A DNA stretch of 64,000 bases from Colwellia sp. TT2012 (GCF_001440345.1 NZ_LJYX01000006.1:310001-374000); one strand, 5' to 3'. Positions 37,506 to 47,782 are shown, numbered from the stretch's first letter. The notes: generated by a model not told the origin, from the sequence alone. A program made the numbers and translations.

Positions 37506-38534
37506 GTGAAAGCAAAAGCAACGTCATTTGATATCGCTTATAAGGCAGGGGTTTCTCAATCCACTGTCTCAAGAGCTTTGCGAAATAGCCCATTAGTTAA
37601 TGAGGCAACACGAGAGAAAATTCAAGCCATAGCCAAAGAGTTAAATTACAAGGTTGATAAAAACGCCAGTAATTTACGTTCACAGCAAAGTGATACCATT
37701 GCTTTGTTATTATTTGCCGATCCCACCAATGATGATTCAGACATAAACCCATTCTTCTTGTCTATGTTAGGCAGCATCACCCGTGCTTGTGCAAAAAAAG
37801 GTTATGACTTGTTAGTGTCTTTTCAACAGGCAAGTGACGATTGGCATGCTGATTTTGAAGATAGTAATAAAGCCGATGGTCTAATTTTATTAGGCTATGG
37901 CGACTATGTTGACTATGAAGAGAAGTTAATTAAGTTGCTTGAGCAAGGCACTCATTTTGTCCGTTGGGGCGCCGAAGTTAAAAATTTACCGCTTATTTCG
38001 ATCGGTTGTGATAACCATCAAGGCGGTATAGAAATGACCGAGCATTTGATTAAAAAAGGCCGAACTAAACTGGCTTTCTTAGGTAGTGCTTCAAGCCATG
38101 CACCTGAGTTTTTTGACCGTTATAAAGGTCATTGCTGGTCGTTAAAAGATAATAACATCGCCGTAAACCAGCATTTGCAGTTTAATGCTTTATACACCGA
38201 AGAGGCCGGCTATCAAGCTGCATGTAAATTAATCGCCAGTGGAGAGCCCTTTGATGCTATTTGTGCCGCTTGTGATCTTATTGCTATTGGTGCCATGCGG
38301 GCATTGCAAGAGCATGGTATTAGTATCCCTGAGCAAGTAGCACTGGTTGGTTTTGATGATATCGCTGTGGCCAGTTTTACCTTTCCACCGTTAACAACAG
38401 TAAAACAAGATACTCAATTAGCCGGAGAGTTATTAGTTAATACCTTACTGATCATGATACACGGTGAAGCGGCGAAAACCACCTTGATCCCACCTGAATT
38501 GGTTATTCGTAAGTCTTGTGGTAGTGGGCTATAG
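37506..38534 (+). CDS. LacI-family transcriptional regulator of alpha-glucoside module
   Basis: 342 residues starting GTG at 37506; the preceding ATG at 37503 runs straight into TGA. The N-terminal helix-turn-helix TSFDIAYKAGVSQSTVSRAL is of LacI type, followed by the hinge ELNYKVDKNASNLRS and a periplasmic-binding-protein-like sensor domain (CAACDLIAIGAMRALQEHGI, LVGFDDIAVASFTFPPLTTV). It neighbours transporter, glucokinase and glucosidase genes. Four TACGTA-centred palindromes, typical LacI operators in form, sit in the promoters of those genes, so it is the probable repressor, relieved by a maltodextrin or glucose derivative. Confidence 0.9.
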   Translation: MKAKATSFDIAYKAGVSQSTVSRALRNSPLVNEATREKIQAIAKELNYKVDKNASNLRSQQSDTIALLLFADPTNDDSDINPFFLSMLGSITRACAKKGYDLLVSFQQASDDWHADFEDSNKADGLILLGYGDYVDYEEKLIKLLEQGTHFVRWGAEVKNLPLISIGCDNHQGGIEMTEHLIKKGRTKLAFLGSASSHAPEFFDRYKGHCWSLKDNNIAVNQHLQFNALYTEEAGYQAACKLIASGEPFDAICAACDLIAIGAMRALQEHGISIPEQVALVGFDDIAVASFTFPPLTTVKQDTQLAGELLVNTLLIMIHGEAAKTTLIPPELVIRKSCGSGL

Positions 38535-38585
38535 CTAGTTAATTCTCATTAACTAGCGACAAGTTATTAATCCAATTAATGAAAT

Positions 38586-38619
38586 GCATTCACCTTTATC
38601 CACTGTTAAAGGTGAATGC
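38586..38619. terminator. Bidirectional hairpin between convergent genes
   Basis: GCATTCACCTTTA (38586-38598) pairs perfectly with TAAAGGTGAATGC (38607-38619) across 8 bases. It lies between the convergent regulator and transporter genes. T runs are absent, so termination strength is uncertain. Confidence 0.6.
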
Positions 38620-38641
38620 GAAAAAGTAAAAGTCTAATCGG

Positions 38642-40156
38642 CTAAGAAGCTAGCTTCTCTTGCCCAGTAATAACTTCTTGTTCAGTGTCCTCTTTAACAA
38701 AATACACCGACAATGCCGCTAAAATCATCGAACCACCAGCAAGCATAATGATATAGATGGCTTGATTATCAAATACTGCAGTTAAAATCCAACCGGCAAA
38801 AATGCCAGAAACAATTTGTGGTGCGGCAATGGTAAAGTTGAATATGCCCATATAAACACCGGTTTGTTTCACCGGTATTGAGCCGGCTAAAATTGCGTAA
38901 GGCATCGCTAAAATAGCTGCCCAAGCCATGCCAATGCCGATCATAGGCAAGAATAATGAGACAGCACCTTGTGGTACGGTAATTTCAGTAATGACTAGGT
39001 TGACTAGCGTTGGCTCAGAACTTTGGATAAACATAATGCTGATATACCCAATACCACCAGCTAACAATGATAATGAGTAGGTTAGTTTACGGCCGATTTT
39101 ACTGGCCACTTTGGCCATAAAGACAGACCAAATAGCAGCAAAGAACATGTAGGCAGCGAAAATAATACCTACCCAATCACCGGCACTACCTTTTGCTTGC
39201 GCAATATGTTCAGGAATAGTACCAATGGAGTCTAAATACGTTGGATCAAACCATTTAGCCTCGATACCCCATATATGCTGAGCAATGGCGGGCATGGTAT
39301 AAACCCACATAATAAATAAAGCAAACCATGAGAAAAATTGCACTAAGGCGAGTTGTTTCATGGTGGTTGGCATGGTTTTCATTAGGCCAAAAAACGCGGA
39401 TAACTTTTCCCCAAGTGAACGTTCGGTATTATTTTTTTCTAATGGCGCTAAACCATTGGTACCGGGGGCATATTCCTTGGTTCTTAACACTGTCCATAAT
39501 ACCGAGCCTAACATGACTGAGGCGCCAATATAAAAGGCCCAAATTACTGAGGGCGCAACTGCACCAGATTCTGCGGTGTTTTCTAAACCAATCATATTGG
39601 TTAGTACAAAAGGTAAAATAGAGCCACAAACGCCACCAATATTAATTAAAAAAGATTGGATCGAATAACCAACATTACGCTGCTCTGCGGGCACCATATC
39701 AGAAACTAAAGCGCGAAACGGTTGGAAAGCTAAATTAAAGGAAGCATCCATTAAGGCAAGCATCATAGCGCCAAAAAATAATGGCGTGATAAAGCTAGCG
39801 AGTGTCGCGGAGTTTGGCATTAATAACATGCCGATAGCGGCGGCAATACCACCGGCTAAAATATAAGGGTTACGACGACCTAATTTGTTCCAGGTTCTAT
39901 CGGAAGCTGAGCCAACTATGGGTTGAACAATCAAACCCATAATAGGCGCAACAAGCCAAAATAAGGCTAAAGAATGTAAGTCTGCACCTAGGTCTGACAA
40001 TATGCGACTGGCATTAGCATTTTGTAAGGCAAAACCAAATTGCACACCAAGAAAGCCAAAACTGACATTCCAAATTTGCCAAAAGCTCAAACGCGGTTTT
40101 TGCTGCTTTTGCTTTAGTTGATTACTCATGTCGCTGGTATTGCTCATCTGGGGCAC
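38642..40156 (-). CDS. MFS sugar transporter (maltose/maltodextrin type)
   Basis: 504 residues with 12 predicted membrane helices. RLSFWQIWNVSFGFLGVQFG, ASRILSDLGADLHSLALFWL and PIVGSASDRTWNKLGRRNPY are typical of the SLC45/GPH-like MFS transporters found in maltose loci of marine Gammaproteobacteria. It likely imports maltose or small maltodextrins by proton symport through the inner membrane. The gene follows glucokinase by 230 bases and has its own operator copy at 40348-40361, so it is probably a separate transcription unit under the same regulator. Confidence 0.88.
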   Translation of the reverse strand: MPQMSNTSDMSNQLKQKQQKPRLSFWQIWNVSFGFLGVQFGFALQNANASRILSDLGADLHSLALFWLVAPIMGLIVQPIVGSASDRTWNKLGRRNPYILAGGIAAAIGMLLMPNSATLASFITPLFFGAMMLALMDASFNLAFQPFRALVSDMVPAEQRNVGYSIQSFLINIGGVCGSILPFVLTNMIGLENTAESGAVAPSVIWAFYIGASVMLGSVLWTVLRTKEYAPGTNGLAPLEKNNTERSLGEKLSAFFGLMKTMPTTMKQLALVQFFSWFALFIMWVYTMPAIAQHIWGIEAKWFDPTYLDSIGTIPEHIAQAKGSAGDWVGIIFAAYMFFAAIWSVFMAKVASKIGRKLTYSLSLLAGGIGYISIMFIQSSEPTLVNLVITEITVPQGAVSLFLPMIGIGMAWAAILAMPYAILAGSIPVKQTGVYMGIFNFTIAAPQIVSGIFAGWILTAVFDNQAIYIIMLAGGSMILAALSVYFVKEDTEQEVITGQEKLAS

Positions 40157-40347
40157 TCTTATTGTTATATGTAGCGGCGCTTGTCTTTAAAAAAGCACAT
40201 TATTAAGGTAAATAAAGGCGATAATAATGTGCAATAGCCATAAGGCATTAAACAAGCGTGTGTTGAAAATTTTTTAAGTCTTAATGATCAATAAAAACCA
40301 AAACAACCATTTTAATATACGCATTTTAGTGGCTAACCACTAGCGGT

Positions 40348-40361
40348 TACATACGTATTCA
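40348..40361. promoter_or_regulatory. LacI-type operator before the MFS gene
   Basis: TACATACGTATTCA matches the three sites at 44063-44147 with one changed position in the right half. It lies 190 bases before the transporter ATG on the minus strand. Confidence 0.7.
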
Positions 40362-40385
40362 GTATTACGTTTAACTGTTATTATC

Positions 40386-41423
40386 TTATTTCTGTAAAAC
40401 ATAAGCGGCAGCGCCCAGTAAACCTGGCTGCTCTTCCGTGATCACGTAAGTAGGCGTTTGCTCGGTAATATATGACAGACGCCCCTTTGCCTCAAAACGC
40501 GCTCTAAAATCACTGGCTTTAAGATAATCAATAAAGCGCGGCACTATGCCACCAGCGATATAAACACCACCTTGGCTATTCATTATCAAGGCGAGATTAC
40601 CGGCAAAGCTGCCAAGGACATTACAAAAGAGGGTCAGGGTTTGTTGGCAGAGTTCACAACTGCCGTTAATCGCCTTGCTGGTAATTTCTTTAGCTGCAAG
40701 CTTATCGTTCACTGTGGCCATTTCTTTGCCTTTATTAATAAATAATAATGCCTGATATACTTGCTCTAAACCATAACCAGAAAGCAGTTGTTCGTATGAA
40801 ACGCGCTTTTTGAAGCCTTGGATAAAGTTCATCACTTGTTGCTCGGTGTCATTAATGGCGGCAAAATCGATATGACCGCCTTCACCACTAATACAGTGCC
40901 ATTGGTTCTTGCCAGACAGACTAACAGGTACTAAATTAGCTACCCCTAAACCTGTTCCAGGGCCACATACCGAAATAGCTTTACCAGCAACACTGGTACC
41001 GCCACCAATTTTCACTTTTTGATTATCTGATAACAGGGGAATAGCCATGGCTATGGCGGTATAGTCATTAATAAAAGTTAAAGAATTGAGCTTCAGTGCC
41101 TGTTGCAGTTCCTTTTGAGAGAACTGCCAAGGTAAATTAGTCATGCTAATTAAGTCTTGATCAACAGGGCAAGCAATGGCAAAACAAGCGTTAATGCTAT
41201 AACTAGCTAACGCTTTAACCTCAATATAATGGGCAAGCACTTTGGCTAAGCTAGTAAACCGCTTACATTGATAAGTTTCGATGGCACTGATGTCAATGCC
41301 CATGCTATCAATATCAGCATGCTCAGCCTTTGCGGTTACTTGCGCTATGCGAATATTAGTACCGCCAATATCGGCAATCAGGTTAAGGGTGTTTTTATGT
41401 TCGTTAGATAAAGTTGTCTTCAT
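40386..41423 (-). CDS. glk: Glucokinase
   Basis: 345 residues of the E. coli-type glucokinase family: LIADIGGTNIRIAQVT (phosphate loop), FINDYTAIAMAIPLL, and CGPGTGLGVANLVPVS, with GEGGHIDFA holding sugar-binding residues. It phosphorylates intracellular glucose released by the glucosidases. It starts 3 bases after the GH31 stop codon, so the two form an operon. Confidence 0.95.
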   Translation of the reverse strand: MKTTLSNEHKNTLNLIADIGGTNIRIAQVTAKAEHADIDSMGIDISAIETYQCKRFTSLAKVLAHYIEVKALASYSINACFAIACPVDQDLISMTNLPWQFSQKELQQALKLNSLTFINDYTAIAMAIPLLSDNQKVKIGGGTSVAGKAISVCGPGTGLGVANLVPVSLSGKNQWHCISGEGGHIDFAAINDTEQQVMNFIQGFKKRVSYEQLLSGYGLEQVYQALLFINKGKEMATVNDKLAAKEITSKAINGSCELCQQTLTLFCNVLGSFAGNLALIMNSQGGVYIAGGIVPRFIDYLKASDFRARFEAKGRLSYITEQTPTYVITEEQPGLLGAAAYVLQK

Positions 41424-41426
41424 TAC

Positions 41427-43988
41427 TTACTGTATCGTTAAGGTTAGAGGTTGATGCTGCCAAGTAAAAGTGACCGTTAAACTGTGGTCTTTAGCTTGCC
41501 AAACGGCATTATTTATCACTTTATTGTTTAGGGTGATTTTATTGGGTGCTTGGCCGATATTATGAATAACCAAGGTCATGGTGCGCTCTTTTGGCATACC
41601 CTTATAACCATTGCCGCTACGATTAAGTTTGATGCTCAAATGATTATTCTGCTGCTTTGCTGAAAATTGTAATAATTCAAATAAACCCTTTTCAATGGTT
41701 TGATAGGTCTTGCCGTCATCTTCATACATTTCATAGTGAGCGCTGCTGACTGACTTATCCGCATAATAATGTAAGGTTAATTGGCTGGCGTCATAATCTT
41801 GCGTCGATTGAATATCATCTATCATCGGAATAAAGGCACCAGCACGCACCAGTACTGGCAAAGTCGCTAAACTTGTCGGTAAGTTAATAGTTTGTCCGCC
41901 TTGATATTTTTTAGCTGGCTCATTGGCATGAGTAAAGTAATCAAACCAAACACCTGCGGGCAAGTTTACTGCTACTGAACTGACATTCGCTGCTACTACC
42001 GGAGTTACTAATAAGGCATCACCCCAGAGGTAACTACTGGCATTATCAAAGGAAGCTAAATAGTTTTCACCTTCTTGGTCAAGCTCTTGTGCAAAGAAAA
42101 GCGGGCGCATCAATGGCATGCCGGTGGTGCTATTTTGATAGGCTAGGGTGTAATTGTATGGCAGTAGCTTATATCTTAACTTGATGAATTTTCGTAAAAT
42201 ATCTTGAGTTTCCTGGTCGTGAAAGACAACTTCTGGCGCAATGTTATCTTGGCCATGAGGACGGTATATTGGCTGAAAAACGCCATACTGCAACCAACGA
42301 ATATACATTTCTTGATCAAATTCTTCTCCGCCGGCAAAGCCGCCTAAATCAGAGTGGGTATAAGCCATACCCAATAAGCTCATTTGTAAGCTCAACTCAA
42401 CTTGTGGCTTTAAGCCATCCCAAGAGCGACTAACATCACCGGTCCAAGGGATCATGCCGTAACGCTGTGAGCCAGCAAAACCAGAGCGCATCAAAATGAA
42501 CGGTCTCTGCTCAGGGTTCATCTTCAACTGATGCTCAAAAACCATTTTGGCCCATTGATGGCCGTAAACATTATGAATGGCGTCAGCATTCACCACAGTG
42601 CCATCATCAAGGGTATGTAAAGTATCACTCGGGTGCACTTCAGGCTCACCTAAGTCACCCCACCAGCCAGTAATGCCTTGCTGATAGAGGGTTTTATAAA
42701 TATCGTTAAACCAGTCTCGACCTTTTTTATTAAAAACATCCACTAAGCCAGTATTACCAAAATAAAAATCAAATTGTTTAGCATTGCCATGTTCATCTTG
42801 GGCTAAGGCTTGTTGCTCAACAGCGTCTTGCCACTTACTTGATGTGCTCAATACAAAGGGTTCAGTGATTAAAATGGTCTTGACGCCTTGGGCTTTTAGA
42901 TCGGCAATCATTTTTTCTGGCTCAGGAAAGGCGTTTTTATCCCAAGCTAAATTGCCCATATGACCTTTAATATCTTTACCAAACCAATATAAATCTAAGA
43001 TCAAAGCATCAAGAGGGAAGTCTAAATCAATAAATTTATTGACTGTTGCTCTAACTTCGGCCTCTGAGCGATAACCAAAACGAGACGCATAATTACCTAA
43101 AGACCAGCGCGGTGGTAAGGGTTGTTTGCCGGTAACATCAACATAGTTATTGAGTAGTTTCGGGTAAGTATCCGCGGAAAAAACGATATAAGCCATACGA
43201 CCAGCAACGGCTGAAAACTCTAATATGTTCGGTTCTTTTTTAGCTAAATCCATATAACCCTTGGCGGAGTTATCAAATAGCACTATGTATTTATTACTCG
43301 ACATTACCGCCGGTATAGAGAAGTTCATTTGCTCTGAATGTGTGGTATAGCCGTAATGCGCGCGATTATATAACGGGAAACTATGGCCGCGTCTATCCAT
43401 ACCTAAAACCCGCTCACCACCGCCGAGCAGCTTTTCGCTGTCATTTAAAGTAAAGCGAAAGCCTTGCACCGCTCGTTTATTCGTTACTTTAGTTCGTGTG
43501 TTACTTCCTTCAAAGGCGGGTATTTCTGTAACTTCATTGACAGTACCGCTGAAAAATCCCTGTTCCTCAGCAATGAGCAGCTTGTTTTCTTGGTCGTTAC
43601 TTTTCTGGTAGTAACTAATAGAAAAAGGTGACTTGTTGATAACCGCGCTCAGTTTATTCAAGGTAAGTGTCAGTTGTTCATTATTTTCTTTGATAACAAA
43701 GCGACTAGTCATCGCGTGTTCTTTAATGGCAAAAGAGGGCAGTTGGCTAGCCGGCAGCTTATCCTTATGGCTTTGATAGTGTATTGCTATGGCGCCTTCG
43801 CCATAAGCATTTAAGGTTACCGTCGCTAAATTAGTACTGATAACAACCGTGTTGCCTGCTAATTTATGGCTTAAGTATTTGTTAGTACTTGCCAATGCTT
43901 GCGTTGATATGACTAAGTAAATCAGTGAGCAAGTTAATAAACGTGTTAATAAGTTAGCGGTGAGGTATTTCACTGTAAGTAAACGCAA
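41427..43988 (-). CDS. GH31 alpha-glucosidase, exported
   Basis: 853 residues. The N-terminus has a signal peptide (LIYLVISTQALASTNK). A DUF4968-like beta domain precedes the GH31 barrel with LILDLYWFGKDIKGHMGNLA, ITGWWGDLGEPEVHPSD (the first Asp in the position of the nucleophile) and IPWTGDVSRSWDGLKPQ (probable acid/base region). A C-terminal beta domain follows. It releases glucose from the non-reducing end of alpha-glucans or dextrins outside the cytoplasmic membrane. It is the first gene of the GH31-glk operon and faces the GH13 gene across a region with three operators. Confidence 0.93.
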   Translation of the reverse strand: MRLLTVKYLTANLLTRLLTCSLIYLVISTQALASTNKYLSHKLAGNTVVISTNLATVTLNAYGEGAIAIHYQSHKDKLPASQLPSFAIKEHAMTSRFVIKENNEQLTLTLNKLSAVINKSPFSISYYQKSNDQENKLLIAEEQGFFSGTVNEVTEIPAFEGSNTRTKVTNKRAVQGFRFTLNDSEKLLGGGERVLGMDRRGHSFPLYNRAHYGYTTHSEQMNFSIPAVMSSNKYIVLFDNSAKGYMDLAKKEPNILEFSAVAGRMAYIVFSADTYPKLLNNYVDVTGKQPLPPRWSLGNYASRFGYRSEAEVRATVNKFIDLDFPLDALILDLYWFGKDIKGHMGNLAWDKNAFPEPEKMIADLKAQGVKTILITEPFVLSTSSKWQDAVEQQALAQDEHGNAKQFDFYFGNTGLVDVFNKKGRDWFNDIYKTLYQQGITGWWGDLGEPEVHPSDTLHTLDDGTVVNADAIHNVYGHQWAKMVFEHQLKMNPEQRPFILMRSGFAGSQRYGMIPWTGDVSRSWDGLKPQVELSLQMSLLGMAYTHSDLGGFAGGEEFDQEMYIRWLQYGVFQPIYRPHGQDNIAPEVVFHDQETQDILRKFIKLRYKLLPYNYTLAYQNSTTGMPLMRPLFFAQELDQEGENYLASFDNASSYLWGDALLVTPVVAANVSSVAVNLPAGVWFDYFTHANEPAKKYQGGQTINLPTSLATLPVLVRAGAFIPMIDDIQSTQDYDASQLTLHYYADKSVSSAHYEMYEDDGKTYQTIEKGLFELLQFSAKQQNNHLSIKLNRSGNGYKGMPKERTMTLVIHNIGQAPNKITLNNKVINNAVWQAKDHSLTVTFTWQHQPLTLTIQ

Positions 43989-44062
43989 AACAAAACCCTT
44001 AAAGTTGAATATGGATAGCCGAGTGTTAATGATAATAACCTTAGTCTGAGGGATACAGCATC

Positions 44063-44147
44063 TTGAATACGTATGCAGGGCTAACTAAGCCGGAATTGGT
44101 ATTGCATACGTATGTATTTTTTGATAATAGCGATACATACGTATGCA
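44063..44147. promoter_or_regulatory. Three LacI-type operators between divergent glucosidase genes
   Basis: Sites at 44063-44076 (TTGAATACGTATGC), 44103-44116 (TGCATACGTATGTA) and 44134-44147 (TACATACGTATGCA), all centred on TACGTA. Centres are 39 and 31 bases apart. They fill the spacer between the divergent GH31-glk and GH13 units. The even-length palindrome with central CG is the standard form of LacI-family sites. Confidence 0.85.
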
Positions 44148-44268
44148 AAGACTTTCAGCTCAGTTTTTATTTGCGTATTCTTATTTGAAAGAATTATTAA
44201 GTGCTTAGACAACGATGGTTAATGGTAACTGTCACCAAACGAGCAAGTATCTGGGTTGGGGTTTTCAA

Positions 44269-45921
44269 ATGAATGAACAAATGTGGTGGCGTGGCGCGGT
44301 AATTTATCAAATTTATCCACGCAGCTTCTATGATACTAATCAGGATGGTATTGGCGATTTGCCGGGAATTATTAGCAAGTTAGACTATATTGCTAGTTTA
44401 GGAGTCGATGCTATATGGATCTCACCTTTCTTCAAATCACCGATGAAAGACTTTGGTTATGATATTAGCGACTATCGCGATATTGACCCTATATTTGGTA
44501 CCCTAGCTGACTTTGATGAGCTGGTACTGAAAGCGCATGCCCTTGGCATTAAAATTATGATCGATCAGGTGCTTAGTCATACTTCCGATCAACATCAATG
44601 GTTTATTGATTCACGTGAAGATAAAACTAACGATAAAGCTGACTGGTATGTATGGAGTGATGCCAAAGAAGACGGTACCGCACCGAATAACTGGTTATCT
44701 ATTTTTGGTGGCAGCGGTTGGACTTGGGATCCTCGACGTCAGCAATATTACTTACATAACTTTCTCACTAGTCAGCCAGACCTAAACTTCCATAATCCGG
44801 AAGTACGCCAAGCGGTGTTAGACAATATTGAATTTTGGCTTAAACGTGGTGTTGATGGCTTTCGTCTTGATGCTATTAACTTTTGTTATCATGATGCGCA
44901 ATTGCGCGATAACCCAGCTAAACCTAAAGAACTTCGTACCAGCATAGGTTTTGATGAGAAAAACCCTTACGCTTATCAATATCATTATTACAATAATACT
45001 CAAGATGAAAACTTGGGCTTTATGGAAGATATTCGCAGTTTATTGAATCAATATCCTGGTTCGGTGGCTTTAGGTGAAATCTCCTCAGAAGATTCATTAA
45101 AAACCATGGCTGAGTACACTCAAGGTAATACTAGGCTACATATGGGTTACAGCTTCGATTTATTAACCGATAATTTTTCTGCCAGTTACATCAAACAAGT
45201 GGTAGAAAGTCTTGAATCTCGTGTCTCTGATGGATGGCCTTGTTGGTCTATTTCTAATCATGATGTACAACGTGTGGTCACCCGATGGGGTGGTTTTAAT
45301 AGTAAAGATTTTGCTAAAATGCTTTTTGCCATGATCTCATCATTACGCGGCAGTGTTTGTAGCTACCAAGGTGAAGAGTTAGGTTTAACCGAAGCTGATA
45401 TTGCCTTTGAAGATATCCAAGACCCTTACGGCATTACCTTTTGGCCACAATTTAAAGGTCGAGATGGTTGTCGAACTCCGCATCCTTGGCAGCATGATGC
45501 TATCAATGCCGGCTTTAGTGACGGCAAACCTTGGTTACCGGTAGCAAACACCCACTTTGCTCAAGCCGTTGATGTCCAAGATGAAGCGACTGATTCCGTG
45601 TTAAATAGCTACCGTCATTTTAATCACTGGCGTAAAGAACAACCTGCGTTACGTTATGGTGATATCAAGTTTATTGATACCCCTGAGCCAATATTAGCTT
45701 TTGTACGTCAGTATCAAGGTGAGCAGTTATTAGTTTGTTTTAACTTTAGTGAACAGAGTCAAACAGTGACTTTATCTTCTCTAACTCAACAAAGCGATAG
45801 CTTAACTGTTTTAACCGAGCATAAGCTAACCAGTGGCACTATTGTTGATGGAACCTTACAGTTACCGCCTTTTGGCTGTTTTTACTGCAAACTAGGGCAG
45901 CAAGCTAAGTCACTAAGTTAA
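44269..45921 (+). CDS. GH13 alpha-glucosidase (oligo-1,6-/maltodextrin type), cytoplasmic
   Basis: 550 residues from ATG 44269, which has GGGG 7 bases upstream and starts MNEQMWWRGAVIYQIYPRSF, the usual GH13 opening; the ATG at 44215 adds 18 unrelated residues. No signal peptide. Catalytic residues lie in DGFRLDAINFCY (nucleophile), VALGEISSED (acid/base) and ISNHDVQRV (third Asp). The calcium/domain B region has NTQDENLGFMEDIRSLL. It cleaves imported maltodextrins to glucose for glucokinase. The gene is followed after 49 bases by the secreted amylase gene. Confidence 0.94.
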   Translation: MNEQMWWRGAVIYQIYPRSFYDTNQDGIGDLPGIISKLDYIASLGVDAIWISPFFKSPMKDFGYDISDYRDIDPIFGTLADFDELVLKAHALGIKIMIDQVLSHTSDQHQWFIDSREDKTNDKADWYVWSDAKEDGTAPNNWLSIFGGSGWTWDPRRQQYYLHNFLTSQPDLNFHNPEVRQAVLDNIEFWLKRGVDGFRLDAINFCYHDAQLRDNPAKPKELRTSIGFDEKNPYAYQYHYYNNTQDENLGFMEDIRSLLNQYPGSVALGEISSEDSLKTMAEYTQGNTRLHMGYSFDLLTDNFSASYIKQVVESLESRVSDGWPCWSISNHDVQRVVTRWGGFNSKDFAKMLFAMISSLRGSVCSYQGEELGLTEADIAFEDIQDPYGITFWPQFKGRDGCRTPHPWQHDAINAGFSDGKPWLPVANTHFAQAVDVQDEATDSVLNSYRHFNHWRKEQPALRYGDIKFIDTPEPILAFVRQYQGEQLLVCFNFSEQSQTVTLSSLTQQSDSLTVLTEHKLTSGTIVDGTLQLPPFGCFYCKLGQQAKSLS

Positions 45922-45970
45922 ATGAGTAAACCTGTAACTTAAATACAGCAAATCCATTAAGAGAAGCTCT

Positions 45971-47782
45971 ATGAATTTTATCAGTAAATGTTCGCTACTA
46001 GCAGCGATAAGCTTGGCTTGTTTAACCTCTCAGTTAAGTCAGGCAAACGAAGCTAAGCTAACAGCAAAAGCGGCAGCGTTAGCACCCTATCAGCAACGTG
46101 CCTTTCAAGATGAAGTGTTTTATTTTGTCTTACCCGATCGCTTTTATAATGGTGATAGCAGTAATGATTTAGGCGCTGGCGCTAATGATAAAAAGCGCGC
46201 TGTCTCTCGCGGTGGTTTTGATAAAACTCATAAAGGCATGTATCACGGTGGCGATCTAGCCGGTCTTACGGAAAAACTGCCTTATCTTGATAATATGGGC
46301 ATAAGCGCTATTTGGTTAACGCCAGTATTGCGTAATCGTGCCATGCAAGCGGGCACATCCGGTTACCATGGTTATTGGATTTTAGACTTTACTGAAATTG
46401 ACCCTCACCTTGGCAGTAATGCTGAGCTTAAACATTTTATTGACCAAGCTCATAAGCGCAATATAAAAGTATTTTTTGACATTATCACCAACCATACTGC
46501 CGATGTTATTAAGTATAAAGAGTGCCATGGTGAAGACGGTTTAGGCTGGATTATTGAAGAGAGTAAAGATAATAAAGGTACTGACTGCCCGTTTATTTCC
46601 TTGGCAGAGCTAGCCCAAGGTAAACATTACACGCCATTAATTCCAGCAGGTGATGAATTATTAAAATCACCAGCTTGGTTGAACGATATGTCGGCTTATC
46701 ACAACCAAGGTGATTCATTTTGGCAAGGTGAAAGTGCTATTCGTGGTGACTTTGCCGGCTTAGATGATTTGTATACTCAAAAAGAGAGTGTGGTTAATGG
46801 CATGATTGCCATTTATCAAGACATCATTGATGAATTTAAACCCGATGGCTTTCGTATTGACACGGTAAAACATGTCAATATAGAGTTTTGGCAGCAATTT
46901 TCACCCGCCTTAATGCAGCATGCAAAAAAGCAGGGTATAGCTAACTTCTTTATGTTCGGTGAGGTTTATAGCTTTGAGCCTGAGATTTTAAGCCGCTTTA
47001 CTACCGAAGCAAAAATCTCCTCAGTATTAGACTTTGCCTTGCAAGGCGCTATAACAAAAGCGCTGGTTGAGCAGCAAGGTACTGAGGTATTGGCACAATT
47101 ATTCGCTCAAGATCATTTTTACCAGAGTGATGATAAAAGCTCTAACAGCAGGGACGCTAACCAATTAGTTAATTTTACCGGTAACCACGATATGGGCCGC
47201 TTTGCTTATGCACTTAAACAAAGTCCACATAACTACAGTGAACAAGCGCAAATACAACGTAATTTACTGGCCCATGCCATGATGTTCTTTAGTCGCGGCG
47301 TACCGGTTATTTATTATGGTGACGAGCAAGGTTTTATCGGTGATGGTGGTGATCAAGCTTCTCGTCAAGATATGATGCCTTCTTTAGTGGCTAGTTATAA
47401 TGACGATGATTTATTGGCAACAGATAAAACCACAGCGGATAACAATTTTGATACTAATCATCTGTTCTATCAAACTTTTGCTAAATATTCGCAACTATAC
47501 CAGCAATATCCAGCATTACGCTTTGGTGAGCAGACAGTGGTCTATGCGCAAGACAAACCAGGTGTTTTCGCGATAACACGTCAACTGAAAGCGAGCAGTC
47601 AATACCAGGCGCAAGATTTATTGATAGTGTTCAATACTGCTGTTAAGCCTCAACATATAGATTTACTGACCGTGCAAGGCGGAGCGAAAAAAACGGATAG
47701 TGAATTAGTTTATCGTTCAGCTAAAGTAGAACAAGCCGATGAAATAGCCGCATTGAGTTTTGTTATTTATCAGCTGAAGTAG
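45971..47782 (+). CDS. Secreted GH13 alpha-amylase family enzyme
   Basis: 603 residues with signal peptide (LACLTSQLSQANEA). The barrel has VFYFVLPDRFYNGDSSNDLG, the nucleophile motif DGFRIDTVKHV, acid/base MFGEVYSF and FTGNHDMGRF. The opening and the insert with NKGTDCPFISLAEL resemble periplasmic or outer-membrane amylases of the cyclomaltodextrinase/alpha-amylase group in marine Gammaproteobacteria. It would cut longer dextrins outside the cytoplasm to feed the MFS importer. It likely shares a transcript with the upstream GH13 gene. The Tn7-like-ended block begins 27 bases after its stop. Confidence 0.92.
   Translation: MNFISKCSLLAAISLACLTSQLSQANEAKLTAKAAALAPYQQRAFQDEVFYFVLPDRFYNGDSSNDLGAGANDKKRAVSRGGFDKTHKGMYHGGDLAGLTEKLPYLDNMGISAIWLTPVLRNRAMQAGTSGYHGYWILDFTEIDPHLGSNAELKHFIDQAHKRNIKVFFDIITNHTADVIKYKECHGEDGLGWIIEESKDNKGTDCPFISLAELAQGKHYTPLIPAGDELLKSPAWLNDMSAYHNQGDSFWQGESAIRGDFAGLDDLYTQKESVVNGMIAIYQDIIDEFKPDGFRIDTVKHVNIEFWQQFSPALMQHAKKQGIANFFMFGEVYSFEPEILSRFTTEAKISSVLDFALQGAITKALVEQQGTEVLAQLFAQDHFYQSDDKSSNSRDANQLVNFTGNHDMGRFAYALKQSPHNYSEQAQIQRNLLAHAMMFFSRGVPVIYYGDEQGFIGDGGDQASRQDMMPSLVASYNDDDLLATDKTTADNNFDTNHLFYQTFAKYSQLYQQYPALRFGEQTVVYAQDKPGVFAITRQLKASSQYQAQDLLIVFNTAVKPQHIDLLTVQGGAKKTDSELVYRSAKVEQADEIAALSFVIYQLK

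Noticed and set aside
44215-44268. Longer start for cytoplasmic GH13 glucosidase
   Set aside because: The 18 extra residues do not fit the family; GGGG lies 7 bases before ATG 44269.
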